Source: Bacteroidales bacterium (GTDB lineage: Bacteria; Bacteroidota; Bacteroidia; Bacteroidales; UBA932). From it: DNA of 64,000 nucleotides. Of this stretch, positions 1 to 9,171 are shown in pieces; positions within the stretch are counted from its first letter, which is position 1; every line of letters begins with the position of its first letter. The notes under the pieces were generated by a model. That model ran no database searches. It was not told where the DNA came from and was given only the letters and a program-made list of their open reading frames with translations. The stretch is taken from assembly GCA_017454265.1 (NCBI GenBank), contig JAFTDJ010000038.1:1-64000 (forward strand), in the 5' to 3' direction. Both the position numbers and the translations under genes were made by a program.

Positions 1-125
1 AAGCCTATTGAAAACGCCTGAAAACAGAGTTGGGATTAGTTGGCGTTGTAACTACTTATTTTTAAGTGATTTACACGGATTTTTGAAAAGAAGAGTTTTC
101 TATCGTTTTCCCGTGTTTTCGTTTC

Positions 126-1478
126 TTATTTTCCGATGCAGAAACTCGAAAAAACTTTTCCGAGGACATCGTCGGGGGTGACTTCGCCGAAGATTTCTCC
201 AAGGAAATTGAGGGCGGCGCGAAGATCCTCTGCTACGAGGTCGGTGGGGGAGGCTGTTAAAATGCCGTTCAAAACGTTTTCAAGCTCTGATCCCGCTTTG
301 CGGAGAGCTTCATAGTGACGTTGGTTGGTGACCAGTACTGCGTCGGAGTAGTCGAGGCGCTTTGCGTTGTCGGAAGCGATAGCTGCCCTAAGCTGATCAA
401 GACCGAGACCTGTCTTGGCGGAAATGTCAATTATACCGTCTGTCTTCCGGCTTCCGGCTTGCTTGTCCACTTTGTTTCGGACAATTATCAACCTGCTGTC
501 TTTCGGAAGATTAGCCCGAATATCCCGGACTACTTCCGCTTGAACGTCTTCGGGGGCGGTGGAGTCAAGTACCGCCACTGTTATGAGGGCCTGGCGCATC
601 TGGCTCACCGAACGTTCTATGCCCATACGCTCGACTGTGTCTGAGGAGTCTCGCAGACCGGCGGTATCTATGAGGCGGTAGTTGATTCCCTCCAGCGATA
701 TGACTTCTTCTATTGTGTCCCTGGTTGTTCCGGGAATGTCGGAAACGATAGCCCGCTCCTCGCCTAGCAATGCATTGAGAAGGGTGCTTTTACCGCTATT
801 CACAGCTCCGGCAAGAACTACGGGAATCCCTTTCTTGAAAGCATTACCCAGCTTGAAAGAATCGGATAAACGGTGAACTTCGCCCAGGGCATCCTGTACG
901 AGAGACTGCAACCTGGCCCGGTCTGCAAATTCAACATCTTCTTCAGAGAAATCCAGCTCCAGCTCCAGCAGGGCTGAAATCTTCACAATCTGAGCCCTCA
1001 GCAGCCTGAGTTTCTCCGAGTACTTGCCGCGAAGCTGGGAATAGGCCAGTTTGTGTGAGGCAATGGAATCCGCAGATATCAGATCGGCAACCGCTTCTGC
1101 TTGCGAAAGATCCATTTTGCCGGCGGTAAAGGCCCGCTGCGTGAACTCTCCCGGAGCGGCCAGCCTGCAGCCGGCGGCACAAAGTTTCCCAAGTATTGAA
1201 GAAACGATGTAGGGTGAGGCGTGGCAGCTGATTTCCGCCATATCCTCACCGGTATAGGAGTGAGGCGCACGAAATATGCAGACCAGAACCTCATCCAGCT
1301 CCGGAACGACTCCGAATTTGACCCTGAACCCTGGCGATTCGGAAGCGCTTCCGTTTTTGAAACGGACGACGGAGTCAACAACGGACAGGCATCCACCTCC
1401 GCTGATCCTCACGATTGCTACGGCGCCTCCCCGGCCGCTTGCCGGAGCGCAGATGATGTCTCCGTAAGCCCCCGTCAT
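126..1478 (-). CDS. mnmE: tRNA uridine-5-carboxymethylaminomethyl modification GTPase MnmE
   Basis: MnmE works with MnmG to modify the wobble uridine (C5) of several tRNAs, using GTP and methylene-tetrahydrofolate. The 450 aa match the usual family length. The N-terminal tetrahydrofolate-binding domain is followed by a helical domain interrupted by the G domain: P-loop GAVNSGKST at about 224-232, switch region with PGTTRDT near 249-255, DTAG at 271-274 and NKVD at 335-338. The C-terminus is CIGK, the conserved Cys motif needed for modification. The ATG at 1478 overlaps the pncB stop in an ATGA, so it is the last gene of a coupled four-gene operon starting with the nucleoside kinase. Downstream, 1-125 shows no terminator hairpin or ORF that I can recognise. 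Confidence 0.97.
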   Translation of the reverse strand: MTGAYGDIICAPASGRGGAVAIVRISGGGCLSVVDSVVRFKNGSASESPGFRVKFGVVPELDEVLVCIFRAPHSYTGEDMAEISCHASPYIVSSILGKLCAAGCRLAAPGEFTQRAFTAGKMDLSQAEAVADLISADSIASHKLAYSQLRGKYSEKLRLLRAQIVKISALLELELDFSEEDVEFADRARLQSLVQDALGEVHRLSDSFKLGNAFKKGIPVVLAGAVNSGKSTLLNALLGEERAIVSDIPGTTRDTIEEVISLEGINYRLIDTAGLRDSSDTVERMGIERSVSQMRQALITVAVLDSTAPEDVQAEVVRDIRANLPKDSRLIIVRNKVDKQAGSRKTDGIIDISAKTGLGLDQLRAAIASDNAKRLDYSDAVLVTNQRHYEALRKAGSELENVLNGILTASPTDLVAEDLRAALNFLGEIFGEVTPDDVLGKVFSSFCIGK

Positions 1479-2659
1479 AGCTGTTGCTCGATGTGCAATT
1501 CGTGAGACGCAATCTTGAACTCAAGGTCGTCTCCCATATGCTTGCCGAGGTCGTCGGAAATCTTGATGACTTTTTCCCAAGGGTCCTTGTCGCTCATGCG
1601 GCAGCGGCTGAGCTTCATCACTATGTTTGCGGCCTTGTATCCGGGGATCCCGGGGTCGCAAGTGAGATCCGTGCCTATTCCTGCGCTAACCTTGATACGC
1701 CCCTTGAAATAGGCGGCGATGTCACGGTATTTCTCAAAGTTCAGGGCATTGCTGAACACCAGCAGCTTGGACCGGGGGTCTATACCGAACTCTTCCAGAC
1801 GTGCGATAATCATGTCGCCAATTTTGCGCTCGTCTCCTGAATCCTGACGGAAACCGTCCAGCAGCTTTGCCTGCTTCATAGTGAGGGTGCGCAGGAAGGA
1901 GCTTGTGGTAAAAGTGTCGATAAGTGCTGTCCCCAAAGCTCCGTCATACACTTTGATCCAATCTTCCAACCCCAGGTAATTCGCTCTTTTATAGCCGAAT
2001 ACGCCACTGTGGAACATCATCCATTCGTGGGGGAAGGTGCCGACGGGGACCATCCCGTACTTCATAGCGAAGTAAACATTTGATGTGCCGGCGCAGTTAT
2101 TTGGGCAGCGCTCTTTCAACCTCATGATTACGGCCTCGTGGACGGCGGAAGAGAAACGCCTGCGGGTGCCGAATTCGGAAAAGACCAGCCCTTCCGCGTT
2201 GGCAAGATCAATCTTTCCGTTCAGTCTGGCGAGGATCGTCTGCAAATCAGCTTCGGCGCCGATATACCTGTTTCTCAATTCTGCCACCGTGGCAAGCACA
2301 GGAACTTCGTATAGCGTTACCTTGTAAAGCAGGTCGGTCACCTCTATGTGAAGGTGGCCTTCCGCATCCAGCCGGCAGTCTATTTTTCCCGGCTCAAAGC
2401 GGAATCCCCGGAGCCATTCCCAGTAATTGCGGCTCACGTATTTAACCTTTCCGCAGACATAGTCGAACTCGCGCTGGCTGAGAGACAGTTCCGACAGCTC
2501 CCCCAGGGCAGTTTTGAGAGCTTTGAGAAAGGTCTCGTCATAAACTTCCGCGCCTCTGTCGTTGAAGGTGAAAGTTCCTTCTGCGCGAGGGTACAGCTGA
2601 AAGTACGCATTACTCGTGGAAAACTTGTATAGATCGGTATCAAGAATGCTGAGTATCAT
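1475..2659 (-). CDS. pncB: nicotinate phosphoribosyltransferase
   Basis: This enzyme makes nicotinate mononucleotide from nicotinate and PRPP in the Preiss-Handler NAD salvage route in the cytoplasm. The 394-aa protein has the family's N-terminal tract beginning LDTDLYKFS, the GTSNVYFA segment, the HSGVFGYKRAN region holding the conserved regulatory histidine area, and the RQDSGD phosphoribosyl-binding motif. Its ATG (2657-2659) overlaps the stop codon of the upstream lipoprotein gene by an ATGA and its stop overlaps the mnmE start in the same way, so translation of the three genes is probably coupled. No oddity was seen. Confidence 0.96.
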   Translation of the reverse strand: MILSILDTDLYKFSTSNAYFQLYPRAEGTFTFNDRGAEVYDETFLKALKTALGELSELSLSQREFDYVCGKVKYVSRNYWEWLRGFRFEPGKIDCRLDAEGHLHIEVTDLLYKVTLYEVPVLATVAELRNRYIGAEADLQTILARLNGKIDLANAEGLVFSEFGTRRRFSSAVHEAVIMRLKERCPNNCAGTSNVYFAMKYGMVPVGTFPHEWMMFHSGVFGYKRANYLGLEDWIKVYDGALGTALIDTFTTSSFLRTLTMKQAKLLDGFRQDSGDERKIGDMIIARLEEFGIDPRSKLLVFSNALNFEKYRDIAAYFKGRIKVSAGIGTDLTCDPGIPGYKAANIVMKLSRCRMSDKDPWEKVIKISDDLGKHMGDDLEFKIASHELHIEQQL

Positions 2660-3783
2660 TTCTTTATGTTGTATTTGAATATTGTAACCATACGCTTTTC
2701 GTCGCTGCTGTGCTTGGTCGCGAAACCGAGATACAGCACGTCGTCGTAGATTTTTACGCCTTCTGCTTCCATGAACCCGGTGTCGGTGATGCCTGCCAGG
2801 GTAAGAGCCTCTATGCTGGACAGGGCGCCCACATTGTAACGACCCAGGACCGTTCCCTTCAGGTCGAGGACAGTAAGCGTCGCAACTGAGGGCTTGCCGG
2901 GCGTGTCGTCATTGCCCGGACCACTCAGGTGCAGGATGTAGTCGCCGTATATCTCGAAGCCCTGGTTTGAGCCGGTTCCGAGGGCGCCGCCGTTGAGACG
3001 TATGTTGATTACGGGAGTAAGGGCGCCGAGATTCCTGGCGTTTACAGTGGGTGTTTCGGTGACTTCAGGATAACCGCTGTCCTGTCCGCCGTAGGTGATG
3101 GAACGCTCAAGCTTTACCTGGCTGGCAGTCAGGGCCTTGGCTTCGCTCAACCTGTATCCCTTGAAATACCCGGTCTCGCTTTCCCCGTTGGCAAGGCCCC
3201 AGATGAGAAGCAAATCGGAATCCAGGTCTATTGCCGGAGCAACGTTGCGCAGGCCGGGTACCCAATACTGTTCAGCGCATTCCTGAGGCGTGAGCTTGGA
3301 GCCCTGGGAGAACGGTATCCGGGCTACGGTCTGTGAATTGGTGTACTTGGTCCCGTTCCACGTGCCGTAGCTGCCCGTCCATATATAATCCTTGCCTCCG
3401 CTGCGCTCGACCTCCATATTGCTGCCGTGTCCGGCAAAGGGGAGTTGCATGTAGGTCTTGCCCGAATCACCGGTGACCGGTTTGCGGGTGACGTTGAGCA
3501 GGTATTTGTTGGTGCTCGTGCCTACCTGGATACCATACATATATCCGTCTCCGCTCAAGGCGAAACTCTGCATGACCGACTGATACCGCAAAGTGTTTCC
3601 GAAGGTCAGGACGATGGACTGGCTCAACTCCTGTTGAACGACGCTGAAATCCAGCCCGGTGCTGCCCGAAGGGGTTTCCGGTGCAGGGTCGTCGGGCGGT
3701 AGCACTGGAACGATGTATTCCGGTTTCTTTTCGCAAGACAGGAGCAGGGCCGAGAGCACCAGCAGGGATGCAAACTTTCTCAT
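2656..3783 (-). CDS. helveticin-J-like propeller lipoprotein
   Basis: This is a predicted lipoprotein of 375 aa. The start is ATG 3783 (MRKFASLLVL); a TTG two codons upstream would overlap the preceding gene and is less likely. The signal peptide ends in LLLSC, so the Cys is probably lipidated, followed by a Pro/Asp-rich linker. The mature part is a series of beta strands with short conserved-looking blocks: YQSVMQSF, YMYGIQVG, AGHGSNMEVE, YIWTGS, ARIPF, a middle block containing QGFEIYGDYILHL, and a C-terminal EAEGVKIYDDVLYLGFATKH. From memory these match the block order of helveticin J family proteins (class III bacteriocins, propeller-like), but identity is low and no function can be assigned. 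Coupled by overlap to pncB and two bases from the kinase stop. Confidence 0.6.
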   Translation of the reverse strand: MRKFASLLVLSALLLSCEKKPEYIVPVLPPDDPAPETPSGSTGLDFSVVQQELSQSIVLTFGNTLRYQSVMQSFALSGDGYMYGIQVGTSTNKYLLNVTRKPVTGDSGKTYMQLPFAGHGSNMEVERSGGKDYIWTGSYGTWNGTKYTNSQTVARIPFSQGSKLTPQECAEQYWVPGLRNVAPAIDLDSDLLLIWGLANGESETGYFKGYRLSEAKALTASQVKLERSITYGGQDSGYPEVTETPTVNARNLGALTPVINIRLNGGALGTGSNQGFEIYGDYILHLSGPGNDDTPGKPSVATLTVLDLKGTVLGRYNVGALSSIEALTLAGITDTGFMEAEGVKIYDDVLYLGFATKHSSDEKRMVTIFKYNIKK

Positions 3784-3785
3784 AA

Positions 3786-5447
3786 TCAATACTTGAAGCT
3801 GCTTCCTCCCACGAACTCGCGAAGCAGGGAAGTGGGCGGAATCTGGCGGTCGCTCACGGGGGTGAAATAGCTCAGGAACTTGAGCAGGCGGTTTGCTTCG
3901 CTGTATTCCGGACAGTCGCGCGGAACCATAGCGAGTACCCTTTCTGCATGCAGGCGCATGACGGCGAACTCAACCAGGTATGCGGAGTTGAAAAGCACGT
4001 CGGCAGTCTCCTGGAAAGGGTATATCCATTTCACTTCCGAGCGTCTCACGTTGGGCCAGTTGCGTATTGTCTCGCGTGCGGTGAACGACCCCATGTTGTA
4101 GTCTCGCACTATGCGCCGCAGCAGACGGTTGTCGCTGGTAGGGATGCAGTTGTGGTCGTCCAGTGAGATGCTCACTATGGTGTTGATGAATATCTTGAAC
4201 TTGCAAGCGTCGGGGATGCGGTCCGTGAGCGCCGGATTGAGTGCGTGGATACCTTCTACGAGAAGCACCGAGCCGGGCTCGAGCTTAAGCGTCTTGCCCT
4301 TGTACTCACGTATGCCGGTAACGAAGTTATACTCAGGAACTTTCACTTCTTCGCCGGAGAGCAGACGCTCCAGGTCGGCCTGCATTGCGGCATGATCTAC
4401 GGTGTCGAAGTTGTCGAAGTCGTAGGAGCCGTCCGGCAGGAGGGGAGTATCCACACGGTTTACAAAGTAATCGTCGGTAGATACAGACAGTGGCCGCAGT
4501 CCGCAAGCCATAAGCTGGATGCTGAGTTTCTTTGTGACGGTAGTCTTGCCGCTGCTGCTGGGTCCGGTGATGAGCACCAGGCGAAGGTCTCCGGAACGGT
4601 GGCGCTTCTCTATATCCTCCGCTATCTGCACGACTTTCTTCTCCTGAAGGGCTTCGGCAACTTGAATGAGTTCTCCTGCACGGCCTTTCTCACATGCGTG
4701 ATTCACGTCGCCGACGTTGTCCAGGTTCATTATAGCATTCCACTTGAGGTTCTCGCGGAACACCTCGAAAGTCTTGGGCTGCGGTTCGAAGGGAGTCAGC
4801 TGCTCCGGAGCGTGACGGTCTGGTACCCTGAGCAGCATGCCGTCTTCGTATGGCGAGAGGTCCCATACCTTCAGATATCCGGAAGACGGGACCAGGGCGT
4901 CGTAATAATAGTCGGGAGATCCTTCCAGGGTATGGTAACGTATGTAGGTCTGTCCGCTTGTCTCCAGCAGTTTCACTTTGTCTTCGTAGCCAAGTTTGCG
5001 AAACAGGGCTATTGCATCGTCGGTCCTCACCTCCATCCGCTTGAACGCGGAGTCCGCCGCTACTATCTCCCTCATCCTGTTGCGGATGAGGTCTATATCG
5101 GATGCGCTTACCGGCGAGCCTTTGCTGAGCTCGCAAAAGTAACCCTTTGATATCGGGCGGCGCATCTTGATCTTGCTCCCGGGAAACACGTCGTGAGCTG
5201 CCTTGCTCAAAAGAAAACAGAGCGAGCGACAATAAGCGCTGCGCCCTGTGTAGGAGCGGTAGTCCAGGAACTCTACGTCGCGGCTGTTGTAGGCCTTGTA
5301 CTTCAGCCCCTGGGCAACGTAGTTTACCTTGGCGCACAAAATGTCGTACGGACGGTCGAAATCAAAGTGCGGCAGTACATCCGCGAGCGTGACTCCCTCC
5401 TGAAACTCCTTGGAGGTGCCGGTGTTCTTGCAATATATCTTGAGCAT
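3786..5447 (-). CDS. TGS-domain nucleoside (uridine-type) kinase
   Basis: This 553-aa protein joins a threonyl-tRNA-synthetase-like N-terminus to a uridine kinase-type P-loop domain. Residues 1-62 read as a TGS domain, about 63-215 resemble the ThrRS second additional domain, and the kinase part starts near 285 with the Walker A motif GPSSSGKT at 295-302, followed by STDDYFVNR typical of uridine kinase. Proteins of this layout occur in Bacteroidetes and Clostridia and are usually annotated nucleoside kinase; whether uridine is the true substrate is not proven. It is the first gene of the operon ending in mnmE, with a TAnnTTTG promoter box at 5454-5461. The adjacency to upp across a divergent promoter suggests a shared pyrimidine salvage theme. 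Confidence 0.88.
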   Translation of the reverse strand: MLKIYCKNTGTSKEFQEGVTLADVLPHFDFDRPYDILCAKVNYVAQGLKYKAYNSRDVEFLDYRSYTGRSAYCRSLCFLLSKAAHDVFPGSKIKMRRPISKGYFCELSKGSPVSASDIDLIRNRMREIVAADSAFKRMEVRTDDAIALFRKLGYEDKVKLLETSGQTYIRYHTLEGSPDYYYDALVPSSGYLKVWDLSPYEDGMLLRVPDRHAPEQLTPFEPQPKTFEVFRENLKWNAIMNLDNVGDVNHACEKGRAGELIQVAEALQEKKVVQIAEDIEKRHRSGDLRLVLITGPSSSGKTTVTKKLSIQLMACGLRPLSVSTDDYFVNRVDTPLLPDGSYDFDNFDTVDHAAMQADLERLLSGEEVKVPEYNFVTGIREYKGKTLKLEPGSVLLVEGIHALNPALTDRIPDACKFKIFINTIVSISLDDHNCIPTSDNRLLRRIVRDYNMGSFTARETIRNWPNVRRSEVKWIYPFQETADVLFNSAYLVEFAVMRLHAERVLAMVPRDCPEYSEANRLLKFLSYFTPVSDRQIPPTSLLREFVGGSSFKY

Positions 5448-5453
5448 GGTTTA

Positions 5454-5461
5454 CAAAAATA
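5454..5461 (-). promoter_or_regulatory. -7 promoter box for the kinase-mnmE operon
   Basis: On the minus strand the bases read TATTTTTG, an exact match to the Bacteroidetes TAnnTTTG -7 element, only six bases upstream of the ATG at 5447. The transcript would therefore start at or very near the start codon. Confidence 0.55.
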
Positions 5462-5474
5462 GCAAAAAAAAGGT

Positions 5475-5482
5475 TAAATTTG
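5475..5482 (+). promoter_or_regulatory. -7 promoter box for upp
   Basis: The plus strand reads TAAATTTG, an exact TAnnTTTG match, 19 bases before the upp start codon. It lies back to back with the kinase promoter in a 54-base divergent spacer. Confidence 0.6.
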
Positions 5483-5501
5483 CACAAATAAACACCATAC
5501 C

Positions 5502-6131
5502 ATGAGTCAAGTACACCTTATTGATCATCCCATGGTCCAGCACAAGCTGAGCATCATGCGTGAGAAAGAAACCGGTTCCAAGGATTTTCGCCAGCTGTTG
5601 AAAGAGATCTCCCTGTTGATGGGCTACGAAATCACCCGGGACCTCCCGCTTACGGAGCTGGAAATCGAGACCCCCATATCCAAAATGACGGCGAGCCGTG
5701 TGCTCGGCCGCAAGCTTGCCATAGTTCCGATCCTCCGCGCAGGACTTGGAATGGTGGACGGCCTTCTGGACCTTGTGCCGGTTGCCAAGGTGGGTCATAT
5801 AGGGCTGTACCGCAATGAGACAACCCACGAGCCTGTGGTGTATTACTGCAAGCTGCCCGAGGATATCCAAGACCGTCTTGTGATAGTCACCGACCCTATG
5901 CTCGCCACAGGCGGAAGTTCATGCGACGCCCTGGATATGCTCAAGGAGCGCGGATGCTCGAACATAAAACTGATGTGCCTCGTGGCTGCTCCTGAGGGAA
6001 TCGCAAAAGTGCAGGAGGCGCACCCCGACGTTGATATTTTTGTTGCGGCGATAGACGAACGCCTTAACGAAAACGCCTACATCGTTCCGGGCCTCGGAGA
6101 TGCAGGCGACAGAATTTTCGGCACGAAGTAA
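5502..6131 (+). CDS. upp: uracil phosphoribosyltransferase
   Basis: Upp converts uracil and PRPP to UMP in pyrimidine salvage. The 209 aa are the normal family length. The PRPP-binding loop [12 protein letters not shown] is complete, and the protein ends in a [13 protein letters not shown] tail with the conserved glycine-rich uracil-contact segment. The gene stands alone with its own promoter box and ends directly in a strong stem-loop terminator shared with rho. It is divergent from a nucleoside kinase that would also make nucleotides from salvaged pyrimidines. Confidence 0.97.
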   Translation: MSQVHLIDHPMVQHKLSIMREKETGSKDFRQLLKEISLLMGYEITRDLPLTELEIETPISKMTASRVLGRKLAIVPILRAGLGMVDGLLDLVPVAKVGHIGLYRNETTHEPVVYYCKLPEDIQDRLVIVTDPMLATGGSSCDALDMLKERGCSNIKLMCLVAAPEGIAKVQEAHPDVDIFVAAIDERLNENAYIVPGLGDAGDRIFGTK

Positions 6132-6159
6132 AAAAAGCGGCCAAGAGGCCGCTTTTTTA
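6131..6159. terminator. bidirectional intrinsic terminator between upp and rho
   Basis: The arms GCGGCC and GGCCGC flank a four-base AAGA loop, with a run of A on the left and T on the right, so each strand ends in a U-tract. It begins at the upp stop codon and contains the rho stop codon (6157-6159), and so can serve both convergent genes. Confidence 0.9.
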
Positions 6160-7890
6160 TCGGATATCCCTTGTGGAGACTTTGCTCATGTTGTCCAACA
6201 GGTCTCCGTTGGTTTTGTATTCATCCATGAGCTGGAGCATGAAGTTCATGGCTTCCAGGGAATTCATGTCGGCCAGGAGCTTTCGCAGTATCCAGATGCG
6301 GTTGGCGCTGGCCTTGTCGAGCAGCAGGTCGTCCCGTCGGGTGCCGGACAGCACTATATTGACGGACGGGAATATGCGGCGGTTGCTCAGGGTGCGGTCG
6401 AGCTGGAGCTCCATGTTGCCGGTGCCCTTGAATTCCTCGAAGATAACGTCGTCCATCTTGGAACCGGTCTCGGTGAGGGCGGTGGCCAGGATGGTGAGCG
6501 ATCCGCCGCCTTCGATGTTACGGGCGGCGCCGAAGAAACGCTTGGGCTTTTGCAGGGCATTGGCGTCCACACCGCCGGTGAGCACTTTCCCGGATGCTGG
6601 CTGTACCGTGTTGTAGGCACGTGCGAGGCGGGTGATGGAGTCCAGGAGAATCACGACGTCGTGGCCGCATTCAACGAGCCTGCGGGCCTTTTCCAGAACC
6701 ATGTTGGCCACTTTTACGTGATGCTCGGCCGGCTCGTCGAAGGTGGATGCGACGACTTCGGCTTTTACGCTGCGCTGCATATCAGTGACCTCCTCGGGAC
6801 GCTCGTCGATAAGGAGAACTATCTCGTAAACCTCGGGGTGATTGTCGGCAATGGCATTGGCTATGCTCTTGAGGAGCATTGTCTTACCGGTCTTGGGCTG
6901 GGCTACTATAAGGCCCCTCTGGCCTTTGCCGATAGGGGAGAACATATCAACTATGCGGCAGCTTGGATCTGTCGCGTGCCCTTTTCCAAGCAGGTTGAAC
7001 TTCTCGTCCGGGAAAAGAGGCGTAAGGAAGTCGAACGGCACACGGTCGCGTATGAATTCCGGGGTGCGCCCGTTTACATACTTGATTTTTACGAGTGGGA
7101 AGTATTTGTCTCCTTCGCGCGGAGGGCGTATCTCTCCGGTAACGATGTCTCCCGGCTTGAGGGCGTTGAATTTAATCTGCTGCTGGGATACATAGATATC
7201 GTCTGGGGAGTTGAGGTAATTGTAGTCTGAGGAGCGGAGGAAACCGTAGCCGTCCGGCATAATTTCGAGCACTCCGGTGGCTTCTACGGTACCTTCGAAC
7301 TCGGGAATGCGCGGCTTGGGCGGACGCTGCTGGTTCTGCTGCTGGTTTTGCTGCTGGTTCTGCGGGCGAGGCGAGCCGTTCTGTCTCTGCTGGCCGTTCT
7401 GCTGGCCGTTCTGCTGGGGCAGATCGGAAGCTTCCTGTGCGCCAGGCTCGACAGCGGCGGCCTGGGCGGGAACGGATTTCTTGCGTCCGCGTTTGCGGGG
7501 AGAGGCACTTTCCTCATCAGGCTTTGACGCAACGTCCGGGGTCTTTTCTGCCTGGGTCTCTTCTGTCTTGGGCGCTTCTGCCTTTTGGACATGTGTCCGT
7601 TTCGGTTTCGCTTCAGCAAGCTTTGTTTCAGTGACCTTTACTTCAGCGGCCTTCGGCTCTTCGTTTTTTGGAGCATCCGCTTTGGGGGCGTCTGCCTTTG
7701 CCTTCCTCGGACGTCCGCGCTTCGGCTTTACCGGGCCGGGTTCAAGTGAGGCTCTCCTTGCTTCTTCGTCCAATATGTCCGTACGTATTGTTTCGTCGTC
7801 TTTACGGCTTGTCTTGATGCCAAGATCCTTTGATAGGGTCTCAAGTTGCTCCCTGTTCATTTCCTGGAGCTCTTTGTAGCTGTGTGTCAT
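6157..7890 (-). CDS. rho: transcription termination factor Rho with disordered insert
   Basis: Rho is the hexameric ATP-dependent RNA translocase that ends transcription. The 577 aa exceed the usual 420 because of a long insert. Residues 1-45 are the N-terminal helical domain; about 50-197 are low-complexity, first Lys/Ala/Pro/Glu-rich with two GR(P/G)RK-like basic patches, then Gln/Asn repeats at 160-188. The RNA-binding cold-shock-like domain follows (GYGFLRS near 214), then the motor with Walker A QPKTGKTM at 331-338 and [13 protein letters not shown] near 415-427. In Bacteroides thetaiotaomicron a comparable Rho insert is reported to drive phase separation. The leader holds a hairpin (7908-7937) and a TAnnTTTG box at 7952-7959. 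Confidence 0.97.
   Translation of the reverse strand: MTHSYKELQEMNREQLETLSKDLGIKTSRKDDETIRTDILDEEARRASLEPGPVKPKRGRPRKAKADAPKADAPKNEEPKAAEVKVTETKLAEAKPKRTHVQKAEAPKTEETQAEKTPDVASKPDEESASPRKRGRKKSVPAQAAAVEPGAQEASDLPQQNGQQNGQQRQNGSPRPQNQQQNQQQNQQRPPKPRIPEFEGTVEATGVLEIMPDGYGFLRSSDYNYLNSPDDIYVSQQQIKFNALKPGDIVTGEIRPPREGDKYFPLVKIKYVNGRTPEFIRDRVPFDFLTPLFPDEKFNLLGKGHATDPSCRIVDMFSPIGKGQRGLIVAQPKTGKTMLLKSIANAIADNHPEVYEIVLLIDERPEEVTDMQRSVKAEVVASTFDEPAEHHVKVANMVLEKARRLVECGHDVVILLDSITRLARAYNTVQPASGKVLTGGVDANALQKPKRFFGAARNIEGGGSLTILATALTETGSKMDDVIFEEFKGTGNMELQLDRTLSNRRIFPSVNIVLSGTRRDDLLLDKASANRIWILRKLLADMNSLEAMNFMLQLMDEYKTNGDLLDNMSKVSTRDIR
7318..7423 (-). repeat. Gln/Asn-coding short tandem repeats inside rho
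   Basis: The coding DNA has two imperfect tandem arrays: a CTGCTGGTT-type unit (QNQQQNQQ) near 7326-7362 and a 12-base CTGCTGGCCGTT unit (NGQQ) near 7387-7420. Such arrays can gain or lose units in frame by slippage. Confidence 0.75.
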
Positions 7891-7907
7891 ATGTTGAATG
7901 TAGGTGA

Positions 7908-7937
7908 TTCCGCTGTGCGGGAATGCACGATGCGGAA
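7908..7937 (-). promoter_or_regulatory. stem-loop in the rho leader
   Basis: TTCCGC (7908-7913) pairs with GCGGAA (7932-7937) and, inside it, GTGC (7915-7918) pairs with GCAC (7925-7928). It lies between the predicted promoter box and the rho start, within a leader of about 55 bases. Known Rho genes are autoregulated through their leaders; a role here is inference. Confidence 0.5.
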
Positions 7938-7951
7938 GATTTTTGACGCTG

Positions 7952-7959
7952 CAAAGATA
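7952..7959 (-). promoter_or_regulatory. -7 promoter box for rho
   Basis: The minus strand reads TATCTTTG, an exact TAnnTTTG match about 60 bases upstream of the rho ATG. Confidence 0.6.
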
Positions 7960-7980
7960 ACAAATAATTGCGAATATCCA

Positions 7981-7988
7981 TATATTTG
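7981..7988 (+). promoter_or_regulatory. -7 promoter box for the PHP gene
   Basis: TATATTTG lies only four bases before the ATG at 7993, so transcription would start at or within a few bases of the start codon. Confidence 0.55.
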
Positions 7989-7992
7989 CAGT

Positions 7993-9171
7993 ATGAAAAA
8001 AATATGTTCCGTTTTTCCTTTTCTGGCACTGCTGATTGTTGTTTTCTCCGTCTCTCCGATATATGACTTCGAGCGTGAAGCTGTGTTTTCCGGCCCGGAT
8101 ATTTACGACCCTTATGCATCATTGCCGGAGAATCCGGACTGGAAACGCGCTAACTTCCATACTCATACGCGTGTGGACAACATCCTGAACGAGTGCCCGG
8201 AGTATCCGGCTGTGGTTTATGACGATTATATGAAAATGGGGTATGATGTGCTCACTTTTTCCAACCATAATCAGCTTACCGGACATCCCTTCGACAGCAC
8301 CCTGCAGGTCAGCGTATATGAACATGGCTACAGCATTTTCAAATTTCACAAATTAGTGTTCAATCCTTCGCGGATGATGCTTTATGACCACTTGCTCCCA
8401 CTGCTGGTCTCCCAGAAACAATGGCAGTACGACTATCTTGGCAGGAATGCTGATTTCATAGTGATGAACCACCCGGACCGCACCCTGCATACAACTGCAC
8501 GCTCCATGCAACTGCTTACCGGTTACAGGCTTATGGAAGCGGACTCCGGTGCCTCTACCGAACTGTGCCACTGGGACGAAGCCCTTTCTGCCGGTCATTA
8601 TTCCCACTGCCTGATCAATGACGATTGCCACGACTCCGGTAATCACCGCAAAATCGCCCGTCGCTGCTCTTGGCTGAACACGGAATCAGCCCGATACGAA
8701 GACCTTAAAAAAGTACTGCTGGAAGGATGCTTCTATTCCATGCGCGTCCCGGATTTTGGAGATGGAGACTGGAATGTAAAAATCGCGGAAAATGACCGTC
8801 TGCCGGAAATCAAGGCTATCGGGCTTAAGGCGGATACAGTCTTTGTGGAATTCTCGGAAGCTGCACGCATAGAGGCGTGGGGGCAGGGGCATACTCTTCT
8901 GGACAGCGCGGAGGGTAAAAGCTTCTGCCGGGTTCTGGGTCCGGATGAGCCGTATATGCGTCTTACCGCTTATTTCGACAATGGCGTGGTGATTTACAGC
9001 AATGCTTTTGCACGCTACGACAGTTCCTCCGCAGAATCACCATACAGGGAAACGCCGCACCGTATCAATATTGTACTTACTGCGCTATTCAACGCCGCAC
9101 TGCTGGCCCTCGCCGTGCTCCTTTGCATTCTCATCGTTCGCCTTTGGTCTCACAAAAAACTGAAAGCCTGA
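7993..9171 (+). CDS. PHP-domain phosphoesterase, membrane anchored
   Basis: This 392-aa protein has a PHP (polymerase and histidinol phosphatase) metal-dependent phosphoesterase domain. Start ATG 7993 gives MKKICSVF followed by a hydrophobic N-terminal segment that is a signal peptide or anchor; upstream in-frame codons are not protein-like. Metal-binding motifs are HTHT (56-59), SNHN (90-93) and DDCHD (210-214). A second hydrophobic stretch near the C-terminus ends in a Lys/His-rich tail, so the catalytic domain is probably held outside the cytoplasm between two membrane segments. The substrate is unknown. Its last 87 bases overlap the 3' end of the convergent family 39 glycosyltransferase gene. 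Confidence 0.82.
   Translation: MKKICSVFPFLALLIVVFSVSPIYDFEREAVFSGPDIYDPYASLPENPDWKRANFHTHTRVDNILNECPEYPAVVYDDYMKMGYDVLTFSNHNQLTGHPFDSTLQVSVYEHGYSIFKFHKLVFNPSRMMLYDHLLPLLVSQKQWQYDYLGRNADFIVMNHPDRTLHTTARSMQLLTGYRLMEADSGASTELCHWDEALSAGHYSHCLINDDCHDSGNHRKIARRCSWLNTESARYEDLKKVLLEGCFYSMRVPDFGDGDWNVKIAENDRLPEIKAIGLKADTVFVEFSEAARIEAWGQGHTLLDSAEGKSFCRVLGPDEPYMRLTAYFDNGVVIYSNAFARYDSSSAESPYRETPHRINIVLTALFNAALLALAVLLCILIVRLWSHKKLKA

Noticed and set aside
1..125. Possible end of a gene or an RNA upstream of the mnmE stop
   Set aside because: No open frame, hairpin with T-run or RNA motif could be supported in these 125 bases; the neighbour lies outside the window.
2656..3783. TTG at 3789 as start of the lipoprotein gene
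   Set aside because: It overlaps the kinase stop codon and adds only two residues before a good ATG with a standard signal peptide.
4245..5150. 301-codon frame opposite the nucleoside kinase
   Set aside because: The kinase fusion has clear domains in the minus strand; the plus frame shows none.
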